A stretch of DNA of 17,827 nt from CF-161 sp035638495 (GTDB lineage: Bacteria; Chloroflexota; Dormibacteria; Dormibacterales; Dormibacteraceae). The position numbers and the translations under genes were made by a program. Location: the NCBI GenBank assembly GCA_035638495.1, contig DASQZW010000192.1, positions 1-17,827 on the forward strand. The letters are read 5' to 3'. A model generated the notes under the pieces. That model was not told the DNA's origin, did not search any database, and saw only the letters and a program-made list of their open reading frames with translations. Positions 8,253 through 14,591 of the stretch are shown one piece after another (positions within the stretch are counted from its first letter, which is position 1; every line of letters begins with the position of its first letter).

Positions 8253-9316
8253 TCCTGACCGAGCCGAGGGTGCGGCGCGACGACTTCACCGCCCGGACGG
8301 GCTGGCACTTCGAGCCCGAGGGCGCGTGCCGGGGCGACCTGTGCGTGTCGCTTCCGGAGGCGCCGGGCGAGTGGCTGGACGCCGCGGTGCTCAGTGAGCG
8401 GCTGCGGATGCCGCTGATCCACGACGAGGCCGCCGGGCTGTGGGGCCTCGGCCCCGAATCGCTGGGCCGCGTCCTGCAGACGGCCGAGGCGCCGGACCTG
8501 ACGCTGCCCGACTGGAAGGGCGAGCCGTTCGCGCTCTCCTCCCTGCGCGGCAGCAAGGTCCTGCTGCTGGCGTGGGCCTCGTGGTGAGGCTGCCGCTTCG
8601 ACCTGCCCGTGTGGCAGGAGCTGCGTGAGGAGCTCCACCCGAAGGGGCTGGAGGTCGTCACCGTCGCGCTCGACCTGAAAGGGGTCGAGACCGCCGGCCG
8701 GTGGATCGAGGCGGCGGCGCCACGGCACCCGTCGCTGATCGACCGGGCGCACACGGTCGACGAGCTGTTCGGCGTCGTCAACGTCCCGAACGGCGTGTGG
8801 ATCGACGAGCAGGGCGTGATCGTGCGGCCGGCGGAGCCGGCGTTCCCCAGGCGGGCGGCGTTCCGCGACCGGCCGCGGCCGCAGCCGCAGGACCTGGACC
8901 CGTACCAGGCCGAGGTGCTGCAGGAGGCGCGGCGCATCCGCACCCAGCCCGAGCGGTACACGGAGGCGCTGCAGGACTGGGCCGAGCGGGGGCCGGATTC
9001 GCCGTTCGCGCTCACGCCAGACGAGGTGCTGAGCCGCTCGGGCGAGCGAGGCGCCGACCGGAGCCGCGCTGCCGCCCACTTCGAGCTCGCGCAGCACCTG
9101 TGGCGCGAGGGTCGCGAGACGGAGGCCGTGCCGCACTTCCGCGCGGCGAGGCGCCTGCAGCCGGCGAACTGGACGTACAAGCGCCAGGCGTGGGTGCTGG
9201 CAAACCGCTTCCAGGCGCCCACGGACGTGTTCGAGGGCGACTGGCTGTCCGACGTGCGCGCGATCGGGGCGGAGAACTACTACCCGAAGCTCGACATGCC
9301 GGAGCCTACCGCTTGA
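8249..9316 (+). CDS. TlpA/ResA-like redoxin, probable selenoprotein (Sec113, UGC motif)
   Basis: The frame from ATG 8249 has 355 codons with a single internal TGA at 8585-8587 (codon 113), then stays open to 9316. The TGA falls in LLLAWASW-U-G-C-RFDLPVWQELREEL, exactly where thioredoxin-like relatives carry the first Cys of a CGC motif; Cys115 is the partner. Homology continues on both sides: PDLTLPDWKG and the beta strand KVLLLAW before it, LEVVTVALD, PSLIDRAHTVDELFGVVNVP (cis-Pro180) and VWIDEQG after it. The N-terminal 75 residues hold ACRGDLC; the C-terminus has a TPR-like segment (HFELAQHLWREGRETEAVPHF, WTYKRQAW). No signal peptide is present, so it should act in the cytoplasm. A hairpin follows the TGA. 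Loss of function by a Cys-to-stop mutation is the alternative. Confidence 0.82.
8594..8625 (+). promoter_or_regulatory. Candidate bacterial SECIS element
   Basis: CCTGCC (8602-8607) and GGCAGG (8613-8618) form a 6-pair stem with the loop CGTGT. CGC (8594-8596) and GCG (8623-8625) can close a lower stem across an internal loop. The apical loop begins about 20 bases after the TGA, and a G is the second loop base, matching what is known of bacterial SECIS hairpins (loop roughly 16-37 bases downstream, G near the loop start). It lies wholly inside the coding sequence, as bacterial SECIS elements do. Confidence 0.6.
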
Positions 9317-10130
9317 TGTAGGCCATCCCGACCGCGCCCGGGCCCACGTGGGTGCCCAGCACGGCGCCGAGCTCGCCGACGTCGACCTCGACGTCCCGCA
9401 GCTCGGCGGCGAGGGTGGCGCGGATCCGCTCGGCGTCCTCGGGCGCCTGCGCGTGCATGACCGCGAGCCGCTCCACCGGCAGGTCCTGCCGCAGGCGCTC
9501 GACCAGGCGCGGGATCGCCTTCGCCCGCGTCCGGACCCGGTCGAGCGGCACCACCCGGCCGTCGGCCAGGCTCAGGATCGGCTTGAGGTCCAGCACTGTC
9601 CCCAGCAGCGCCTGGGCACGGCCGATCCGGCCGCCCATCTCCAGGTAGCGCAGCGTGTCGAGCAGCGCCAGGATGCCCTGCCGGGGCACCCGCTCCTCGA
9701 CCTCCCGCACGGCCGCTTCCAGGGTGTCCGCCTGCGCCGCGGTCAGCGCCAGGTACGCCAGGCAGATCGTCAGGCAGCGGCTGTCGATCACGTGCACCGG
9801 GAATCCCTCGACCGAGCCGGCGCCGACCCGGGCCGCCTCGACCGTTCCGGAGAGGTCGCCGCTGATGTGGATGGACACCACGCCGTCGCACTCTCGGCTG
9901 AGGCGCTCGTACACCACGGCGAAGTCGCCCGGCGAGGGCGCTGACGTCGTGGGCAGCCGCTCGGACGCGCGCAGGCGGTCGAAGAACTGGTCTGTGGTCA
10001 GGTCGACGCGGTCCCGGAAAGACTCCGTGCCGAACAGCACGCGCAGCGGCACCACCTCGATCCCGTGGCGCTCGCACCACTCGGGCGGCACGTCGGCGGT
10101 CGAGTCGGTGACGACCCGGAAGCCGGCCAC
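9306..10130 (-). CDS. fakB: DegV family protein, fatty-acid-binding subunit of fatty acid kinase (FakB-like)
   Basis: The protein has 274 residues, the usual DegV length. DegV/FakB proteins bind a fatty acid in a deep pocket and present its carboxyl group to FakA for phosphorylation, which feeds exogenous fatty acids into phospholipid synthesis. Seen: VVTDSTADVP at residues 6-15, TTSAPSPGDF at 61-70, SIHISGDLSGT at 86-96, VIDSRCLT at 114-121 and the LDTLRYLEMGGRIGRAQ signature at 157-173. It begins at GTG 10130, four bases after the FakA stop, so it is the immediate operon partner of the kinase. Its 3' end overlaps the convergent selenoprotein gene by 11 bases. Confidence 0.94.
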   Translation of the reverse strand: MAGFRVVTDSTADVPPEWCERHGIEVVPLRVLFGTESFRDRVDLTTDQFFDRLRASERLPTTSAPSPGDFAVVYERLSRECDGVVSIHISGDLSGTVEAARVGAGSVEGFPVHVIDSRCLTICLAYLALTAAQADTLEAAVREVEERVPRQGILALLDTLRYLEMGGRIGRAQALLGTVLDLKPILSLADGRVVPLDRVRTRAKAIPRLVERLRQDLPVERLAVMHAQAPEDAERIRATLAAELRDVEVDVGELGAVLGTHVGPGAVGMAYIKR

Positions 10131-10133
10131 TTC

Positions 10134-11750
10134 CTATTCCACCGACAGGATGAAGGGGTAGTGCTCCTGGCCCCCGGACTGGACCTCGATCTCGAGGCTC
10201 GGGAAGCTGCCGCGAATCGAATCCGTCAGGCGCGCGGCCTGCGAGTCGGTCGCCTGTTGGCCGCGGTAGATCGTCACGAGGTCGTAGTCGCCGGCGCCGA
10301 TGCCGCTCAGCGCCTGCCCGACCACGGAGTCGTATTCCTTGCCGGCGTGCTCGAGCCGGGTGTTGATCAGCGCGATCACGTCTCCCTTGCGGACGGTCAG
10401 CCCGTTCGACCGCGAGTCGCGCACCGCGTGGGTCACCTCGATCGTCTGCACGTGCTTGGCGGCCTCCCGCATCGCGGTCACGTTCTCGGCAAGCGACCGC
10501 TCGGGGTGGAACGCGACGACGGCCGCGACGCCCTGCGGCATGGTCTTCGTCGGCAGCACCTCGATCGACTTCTCGGTCAGGCCGTCGACCTGCGACGCCG
10601 CCAGCACCACGTTCTTGTTGTTGGGCAGCAGGACCACACGGTCGTAGGGCAGGCGGTCGGCCGCCAGCAGCATGTCCTGCGTGCTGGGGTTCATGGTCTG
10701 GCCGCCCTCGACGATCTCGTCGACGCCCAGCCCGCGGAAGATCTCGACCAGGCCGGGGCCGGCCACCACGGCGACGAGGCCGACGCCGTTCGGCCGCAGG
10801 GAGGCGGGTTCCGCCGGCTCGGGAGCCTCGGTGGCGTCCGCGGCGCCGCCGTCCTCGCGGATGCGGCGGTGCTGCGTCGACATGTCGCCCACGTTCAGCC
10901 GGTCCAGCCGTCCGTACCGCGCCGCCAGCGTGATGACGCGTGACGGGTCGTCGGTGTGCACGTGGACCTTGACCAGCTCGCCGTCGCCGACCACGAGCAC
11001 CGAGTTGCCGAGCGATTCGATCTCGTCCCGGATGCCGTCGACGTCCAGGTCCTCGCCCTCGATCAGGAACTCCGTGCAGTAGCCCCAGCCCTCCTCCGGC
11101 AGGTCGAGCGTGGCCTGCGCGGCCGGACGGGCCGGGCCCTGCTTCGACAGCTCGTCCTCGACCTCCTCGACGGACCGGAGCAGTCCCTCGAGCATGATCT
11201 TGAGCCCGTAGCCGCCCGCGTCGACGACGCCGGCGTCGCGGAGGATCCTGAGCTGGCTCGGCGTCCGCTCGACCGCCGCTCGGGCGCCCGCGGCAGCCGC
11301 CTTGATGACGGTCACCGAGCTGGCGCCCGGCTGCTGCGCCGCCCCCGCCGCGCTGCGGCCGGCCTGGCGGGCCACCGTGAGGATCGTCCCCTCGGTGGGT
11401 TTGCTCACGGCGCGGTAGGCCGCGTTGGCCGCTTCCTCGAACGCCGCAGCAAGCTCCGTCGGGCTCAGGTCCACCTTGTCCTGGACCGCGCTCGCGAACC
11501 CGCGGAAGATCTGCGACAGGATCACGCCCGAGTTGCCGCGGGCGCCCATCAGGCTGCCGTGCGCCGCGATCCGGGCGATCTTGCTGACCTCGATGGCCGG
11601 CGACTCGCGGATGTCCTCCACCGCCGACTGCAGGGTGAGCAGCATGTTCGTCCCGGTGTCGCCGTCGGGCACCGGGAAGACGTTCAGCCGGTTGATCTCC
11701 TCCTGGTGCGCGCCCAGCCAGGCCAGGCTACCCAGCAGCGACTGCTTCAA
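10134..11750 (-). CDS. fakA: Fatty acid kinase FakA (DhaL-domain, YloV family)
   Basis: The protein has 538 residues from the TTG at 11750, normal for FakA. It uses ATP to phosphorylate the fatty acid held by FakB/DegV. Seen: the DhaL nucleotide motif NVFPVPDGDTGTNM at residues 23-36, GARGNSGVILSQIFRGF and DAGGYGLKIMLEG further on, and the middle domain with GYCTEFLIEG, KVHVHTDDP and LNVGDMSTQ. The C-terminal domain has LLPNNKNV and VLPTKTMPQGVAA. In homologues the first helix begins with I/V-D-G-x-L-x-K; here VDGQLLKQ extends five codons upstream of the TTG, and no ATG, GTG or TTG lies between that point and the previous gene. The true start is therefore uncertain (see findings). Asp23 is directly upstream and DegV directly downstream. 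Confidence 0.93.
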   Translation of the reverse strand: MKQSLLGSLAWLGAHQEEINRLNVFPVPDGDTGTNMLLTLQSAVEDIRESPAIEVSKIARIAAHGSLMGARGNSGVILSQIFRGFASAVQDKVDLSPTELAAAFEEAANAAYRAVSKPTEGTILTVARQAGRSAAGAAQQPGASSVTVIKAAAAGARAAVERTPSQLRILRDAGVVDAGGYGLKIMLEGLLRSVEEVEDELSKQGPARPAAQATLDLPEEGWGYCTEFLIEGEDLDVDGIRDEIESLGNSVLVVGDGELVKVHVHTDDPSRVITLAARYGRLDRLNVGDMSTQHRRIREDGGAADATEAPEPAEPASLRPNGVGLVAVVAGPGLVEIFRGLGVDEIVEGGQTMNPSTQDMLLAADRLPYDRVVLLPNNKNVVLAASQVDGLTEKSIEVLPTKTMPQGVAAVVAFHPERSLAENVTAMREAAKHVQTIEVTHAVRDSRSNGLTVRKGDVIALINTRLEHAGKEYDSVVGQALSGIGAGDYDLVTIYRGQQATDSQAARLTDSIRGSFPSLEIEVQSGGQEHYPFILSVE

Positions 11751-11784
11751 GAGCTGGCCGTCGACCCTGCCCGAGCCAGCGCCT

Positions 11785-12159
11785 CTAGAGCTTCCCGTTA
11801 TCTCCGTGTACCCCCTGCACGAAGACGTTCACCTCTGCGACCGGCACGTCGGTGGACCGCTCCACCTCGAACCGCACCGCGCTCTTGAGGTTGTGCGCCA
11901 CCTCCGTGATTCGAACACCGTATTGCACCACGACGTACAGGTCGATGGCCAGCTGGCCGTCGACGTCGCGGACCTCGACCCCGCGATGGAGGTTCTCCCG
12001 GCGCAGCAGCGTTGCGACACCGTCGCGCAGACCACGAGCCGCCATTCCCATGACCCCGTAGCATTCGATCGCGGCGTGGCCGGCGATGGCGCCGACGACC
12101 GCCGGAAAGACCTCGATCCGGCCCTTTTCTCGTGCCGAACGAAGCGTTCCGCTGTGCAT
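11785..12159 (-). CDS. Asp23/Gls24 family envelope-stress protein
   Basis: The protein has 124 residues from the ATG at 12159. An in-frame ATG at 12189 would add ten residues. The internal ATG was preferred because GGAGA sits 8 bases upstream, while the outer one would have almost no leader. Seen: the family core GRIEVFPAVVGAIAGHAAIECYGVMGMA, then GVEVRDVDGQLAIDLYVVVQYGVRITEVAHNLKSAVRFEVE and the closing VAEVNVFVQGV. The family forms small alpha/beta proteins, some anchored at the membrane, that are linked to envelope stress and, by frequent neighbourhood, to FakA. The stop (TAG 11785-11787) lies just before FakA, so the three genes asp23-fakA-degV form one unit divergent from rpmB. Confidence 0.92.
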   Translation of the reverse strand: MHSGTLRSAREKGRIEVFPAVVGAIAGHAAIECYGVMGMAARGLRDGVATLLRRENLHRGVEVRDVDGQLAIDLYVVVQYGVRITEVAHNLKSAVRFEVERSTDVPVAEVNVFVQGVHGDNGKL

Positions 12160-12200
12160 CGACTCCTTCTCCGCAGCGCTGAGGTTCATGAGCAGGGCCT

Positions 12201-12210
12201 ATGGTACAAT
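12201..12210. promoter_or_regulatory. Bidirectional promoter with overlapping -10 elements (rpmB / asp23)
   Basis: On the plus strand TACAAT (12205-12210) preceded by TGG is a near-ideal extended -10. It gives a leader of about 25 bases before rpmB with GAGGG as binding site. On the minus strand TACCAT occupies 12201-12206 and overlaps it by two bases. It would start transcription near 12194, some 35 bases before the preferred Asp23 ATG. Confidence 0.55.
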
Positions 12211-12240
12211 CCGGCCTCGTTCCCCACCTGAGGGCAATCT

Positions 12241-12426
12241 ATGGCAAAGAGATGCGAGATCTGCGGCAAGAGCCCGCAGTACGGACACAACGTGAGCCGC
12301 TCGAAGGTTCGCACCAACCGGCGATTCCTGCCGAACCTGCAGATCGGGCGGGTCCGGATCGGGAAGCAGCTCGTGCGGGCTCGCGTCTGCACCCGCTGCT
12401 TGCGGACCCACGCGGCCTCCCTCTGA
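12241..12426 (+). CDS. rpmB: Ribosomal protein bL28 (zinc-binding form)
   Basis: The protein has 61 residues, full length for bL28 of the large ribosomal subunit. Seen: MAKRCEICGKSPQYGHNVS at the start, the basic core SKVRTNRRFLPNLQ and VRARVCTRCLRT near the end. Four cysteines at 5, 8, 50 and 53 form the two CxxC halves of a zinc ribbon, so this is the C+ form that needs zinc. The ATG at 12241 has GAGGG upstream. The gene next to asp23-fakA in divergent orientation is a common arrangement in Gram-positive lineages, which supports all three calls. Confidence 0.97.
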   Translation: MAKRCEICGKSPQYGHNVSRSKVRTNRRFLPNLQIGRVRIGKQLVRARVCTRCLRTHAASL

Positions 12427-12472
12427 CCTGAGCTACCTGGTCGCCGCCGCCGTCGTCTTCGCCGGCTGCCTC

Positions 12473-12745
12473 GTGGTGCAGTTCGCGGGCTACGACCGGA
12501 TCCTGGCCGCGGGCCTGCGGGAGTCGAGCGTCGAGGCCCGCCAGCGCGGGATGAAGCGGTGGGTGGTCTTCGCGCTCGCGTGGCAGACGCTGGTCATCGC
12601 CGGCTGCTTGGTGTATGCCTTCGTCATGACGCGCACGCACCGCTCGGGCCTGGCCTGGATCGCGCCGCCGATCGCGGCGCTGCTCGGGACCGCCCTGCCC
12701 TACCAGCTCGCCGCCACGCGCCTGCTGCGCGCGGTCCGGCAGTGA
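12473..12745 (+). CDS. Small membrane protein of unknown function
   Basis: The protein has 90 residues from the first standard start, GTG 12473. The frame is open further upstream to about the rpmB stop and there reads SYLVAAAVVFAGCLVV, a hydrophobic helix that would be cut in half by starting at 12473. A CTG at 12428 could be the real start. Two more hydrophobic stretches follow: WVVFALAWQTLVIAGCLVYAFVM and LAWIAPPIAALLGTALPY. The end is basic (ATRLLRAVRQ). Its stop overlaps the next gene's GTG (GTGA), so the two are translated together. I do not recognise a family. Confidence 0.65.
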   Translation: MVQFAGYDRILAAGLRESSVEARQRGMKRWVVFALAWQTLVIAGCLVYAFVMTRTHRSGLAWIAPPIAALLGTALPYQLAATRLLRAVRQ

Positions 12746-13452
12746 CCGCGCTGGTCCACCGCGTCCGGGCGGTCAACGAGTCGCGCTCCCCGAACCTGGT
12801 GCACGACGACGAGTTCGCGCGCCGGCTCGGCTTCCGCGGTGGACTGGTCCCCGGGGCCGCCGTCTACGGCTACATGGCGGTCCTGCCCGACCAGCGATGG
12901 GGCGCCGCCTGGCGCGCCGGCGGCACGATGTCGGCCCGCTTCGTGAAGCCGTTCTACGACGGCGAAGAGGTGACCGTCACGGCCTCGGGGGACGCCGACG
13001 CGCTGGACCTGGAGGCACGGAACCCGGAGGGCGAGGTGTGCGCGACCGGGCGGGCGACGGTATCGGCCGGCGGCGCGCCGCCCGAGGCCGACCGTTATCC
13101 GGCGCCGGAGCCGCCGGCGGAGCGCCGGCCGCCGCTCGAGGTGGCCGAGGGCGAAGCGCTGGGCGTGCTCCGGACGGCGCTGCGGCTGGAGCCGGCCTGG
13201 CCGGCGCGGCTGGGCAACGAGGTGCTGGCGGCCAGCGTGGCGCTCCCGCCGTGGATCCACGTGGAGACGCGCACCCGGCACCTGGCGGACGTTCGGGACG
13301 GCGAGCCGGTCGAGGTCCGGGCGCTCGTCGCCGGCGCGTGGGAGCGCCGCGGCCACCACTTCGTTGACCTGGACGTGCTGGTGCTGGACGAGTCGGGCGG
13401 GCCGGCGGCGCAGCTGCGCCACATCGCCATCGTGACGCTGGCCCCTCGCTAG
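12742..13452 (+). CDS. MaoC-like hotdog-fold protein
   Basis: The protein has 236 residues from a GTG that overlaps the stop of the upstream membrane-protein gene. It reads like an acyl-CoA hydratase or thioesterase-type hotdog protein: NLVHDDEFARRLGFRGGLVPGAAVYGYM at residues 19-46 matches the MaoC N-terminal segment, followed by RFVKPFYDGEEVTVTA. A second half ending HHFVDLDVLVLDESGGPAAQLRHIAIVTLAP could be a second hotdog. The hydratase signature is not clean: the family's D-x-N-P-x-H and HG appear here as RSPNLVH and VPG, so hydratase activity is doubtful. It ends tail-to-tail with the AcuC gene; the two stop codons share the palindrome CTAG. Confidence 0.75.
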   Translation: MTALVHRVRAVNESRSPNLVHDDEFARRLGFRGGLVPGAAVYGYMAVLPDQRWGAAWRAGGTMSARFVKPFYDGEEVTVTASGDADALDLEARNPEGEVCATGRATVSAGGAPPEADRYPAPEPPAERRPPLEVAEGEALGVLRTALRLEPAWPARLGNEVLAASVALPPWIHVETRTRHLADVRDGEPVEVRALVAGAWERRGHHFVDLDVLVLDESGGPAAQLRHIAIVTLAPR

Positions 13453-14558
13453 GATCGGGCCAGGCTGATCTCCGTCTCCAGTTCGCGCGCGAGGCTGCCC
13501 AGGTCGCGCTCCAGGAGCGTCCAGACGCGCTCCTGGGCCGCCGCCTCCGGCGCGTAGCGCTCGCTGTCGATCAGGCTGGCCGCCGCCTCCGGGCGCTCGA
13601 CCATCTCGGCGAACAGCAGCGTCCACGCGCGCGGCACGACCTCGCGCACCGCGTAACCGCCCCCGCCGGTCGCCAGCCACCGGCCCTCGCAGAGCTCGTG
13701 CGCCAGCTCGTGGAACCGGCGGCCGACCCGCGGCCAGATCGCCGTGGACCCGAGCAGGTGGGCGAGCGGGTCGAGCGCGTGGGTGTCGCACCCGTCCTGC
13801 GTGACCAGAACCGTCGGCCGGAACGCGCGCAGGAGCGGTGGCACCGTTGCCTCGAACGCCGCCAGCCACGGCTCGTCCCACGTGTAGGGCGCCAGGGGCA
13901 GGTTGGCCGACGTCCCGCGGGCCGCGCCCACGCCGGTCTCGTCGGGGAAGCCGGTGCCCGGGAAGAGGTAGCGGCCGCTCTCGTGCAGGCTGATCGTCAG
14001 CACGTCCGGGTCGCCGTAGAACAGCGCCTGCGTGCCGTCGCCGTGGTGGACGTCGACGTCCACGTACGCGACGCGGTGGCCCCGCGCGCGCAGCCAGGCC
14101 ACCGCGACCGCGACGTCGTTGTAGACGCAGAAGCCCGACGCCCGCGCGCGCATCGCGTGGTGGAGGCCGCCCGCGGGCGTGAAGGCGTGCAGGCTCGCGC
14201 CCGAGTGGACGGCCTCCGCCGCCACCAGGCTGGCCCCGACCACGGCAGCGCAGGCCTCGTGCATGCCGGGCGCGACCGGGTTGTCGAGCGAGCCGAACCC
14301 GGCCTCCGCCGCGCCCTGGTCGACGGGCGCGCCCTGGCTCAGGAGGCGGACCAGCGCGACGTACCGGGGCGAGTGGCAGAGGGCGATCTCGGCGTCGGTC
14401 GCCAGGCGAGGCTCCACGACTTCGACGCCGGCGTCGAGGCCCAGCTCGCGGATGAGGTCCACCGTGAGCTTGACCCGCAGCGGCTGGAGCGGATGATCCT
14501 CACTGAGACGGTACGCCATCAGGGCGTCCCCCCAGATGAGGCTGACGGTGCCGGACAC
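13449..14558 (-). CDS. acuC: AcuC-type histone deacetylase superfamily protein
   Basis: The protein has 369 residues. AcuC proteins are zinc-dependent deacetylases of the class I/II HDAC fold; in bacilli AcuC removes acetyl groups from acetyl-CoA synthetase. Seen: HPLQPLRVKLTVDLI near the start, the catalytic pair GGLHHAM (His133, His134), YVDVDVHHGDG with zinc ligands Asp169 and His171, TQDGCDTHALDPLAHL with Asp258 as third ligand, and GGGGY with Tyr302. All active-site residues are present, so it should be active; the substrate is not known. It starts at GTG 14558 with no clear binding site and is divergent from the HutI-like gene, 33 bases apart. Confidence 0.93.
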   Translation of the reverse strand: MSGTVSLIWGDALMAYRLSEDHPLQPLRVKLTVDLIRELGLDAGVEVVEPRLATDAEIALCHSPRYVALVRLLSQGAPVDQGAAEAGFGSLDNPVAPGMHEACAAVVGASLVAAEAVHSGASLHAFTPAGGLHHAMRARASGFCVYNDVAVAVAWLRARGHRVAYVDVDVHHGDGTQALFYGDPDVLTISLHESGRYLFPGTGFPDETGVGAARGTSANLPLAPYTWDEPWLAAFEATVPPLLRAFRPTVLVTQDGCDTHALDPLAHLLGSTAIWPRVGRRFHELAHELCEGRWLATGGGGYAVREVVPRAWTLLFAEMVERPEAAASLIDSERYAPEAAAQERVWTLLERDLGSLARELETEISLARS

Positions 14559-14566
14559 TGGCCATC

Positions 14567-14573
14567 TACTCTA
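14567..14573. promoter_or_regulatory. Possible overlapping -10 elements between acuC and the HutI-like gene
   Basis: Only 33 bases separate the two divergent starts. The plus strand carries TACTCT (14567-14572), the minus strand TAGAGT (14568-14573). Either would leave very short leaders. No -35 element is obvious. Confidence 0.3.
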
Positions 14574-14591
14574 TCGAGCGGCGGAATCGCG

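Noticed and set aside
8249..8587. Reading the redoxin as a short protein ending at TGA plus a separate downstream gene
   Set aside because: Homology and frame continue unbroken through the TGA, which sits at the redox Cys position. A downstream GTG start at 8609 would lack the first strand and the active site.
8617..8636. A second hairpin (GGAGCT with AGCTCC) as the SECIS element
   Set aside because: Its loop starts about 36 bases after the TGA, at the far end of the usual range, and it competes with the better placed 8602-8618 stem. Kept only as an alternative fold.
7697..9136. A 479-codon minus-strand frame opposite the TPR and redoxin genes
   Set aside because: No motif and no protein-like composition; it is antisense to two recognisable proteins.
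13698..14591. The upstream part of the open frame that ends with the HutI-like gene
   Set aside because: It is antisense to acuC. Family likeness begins only at the GTG at 14592.
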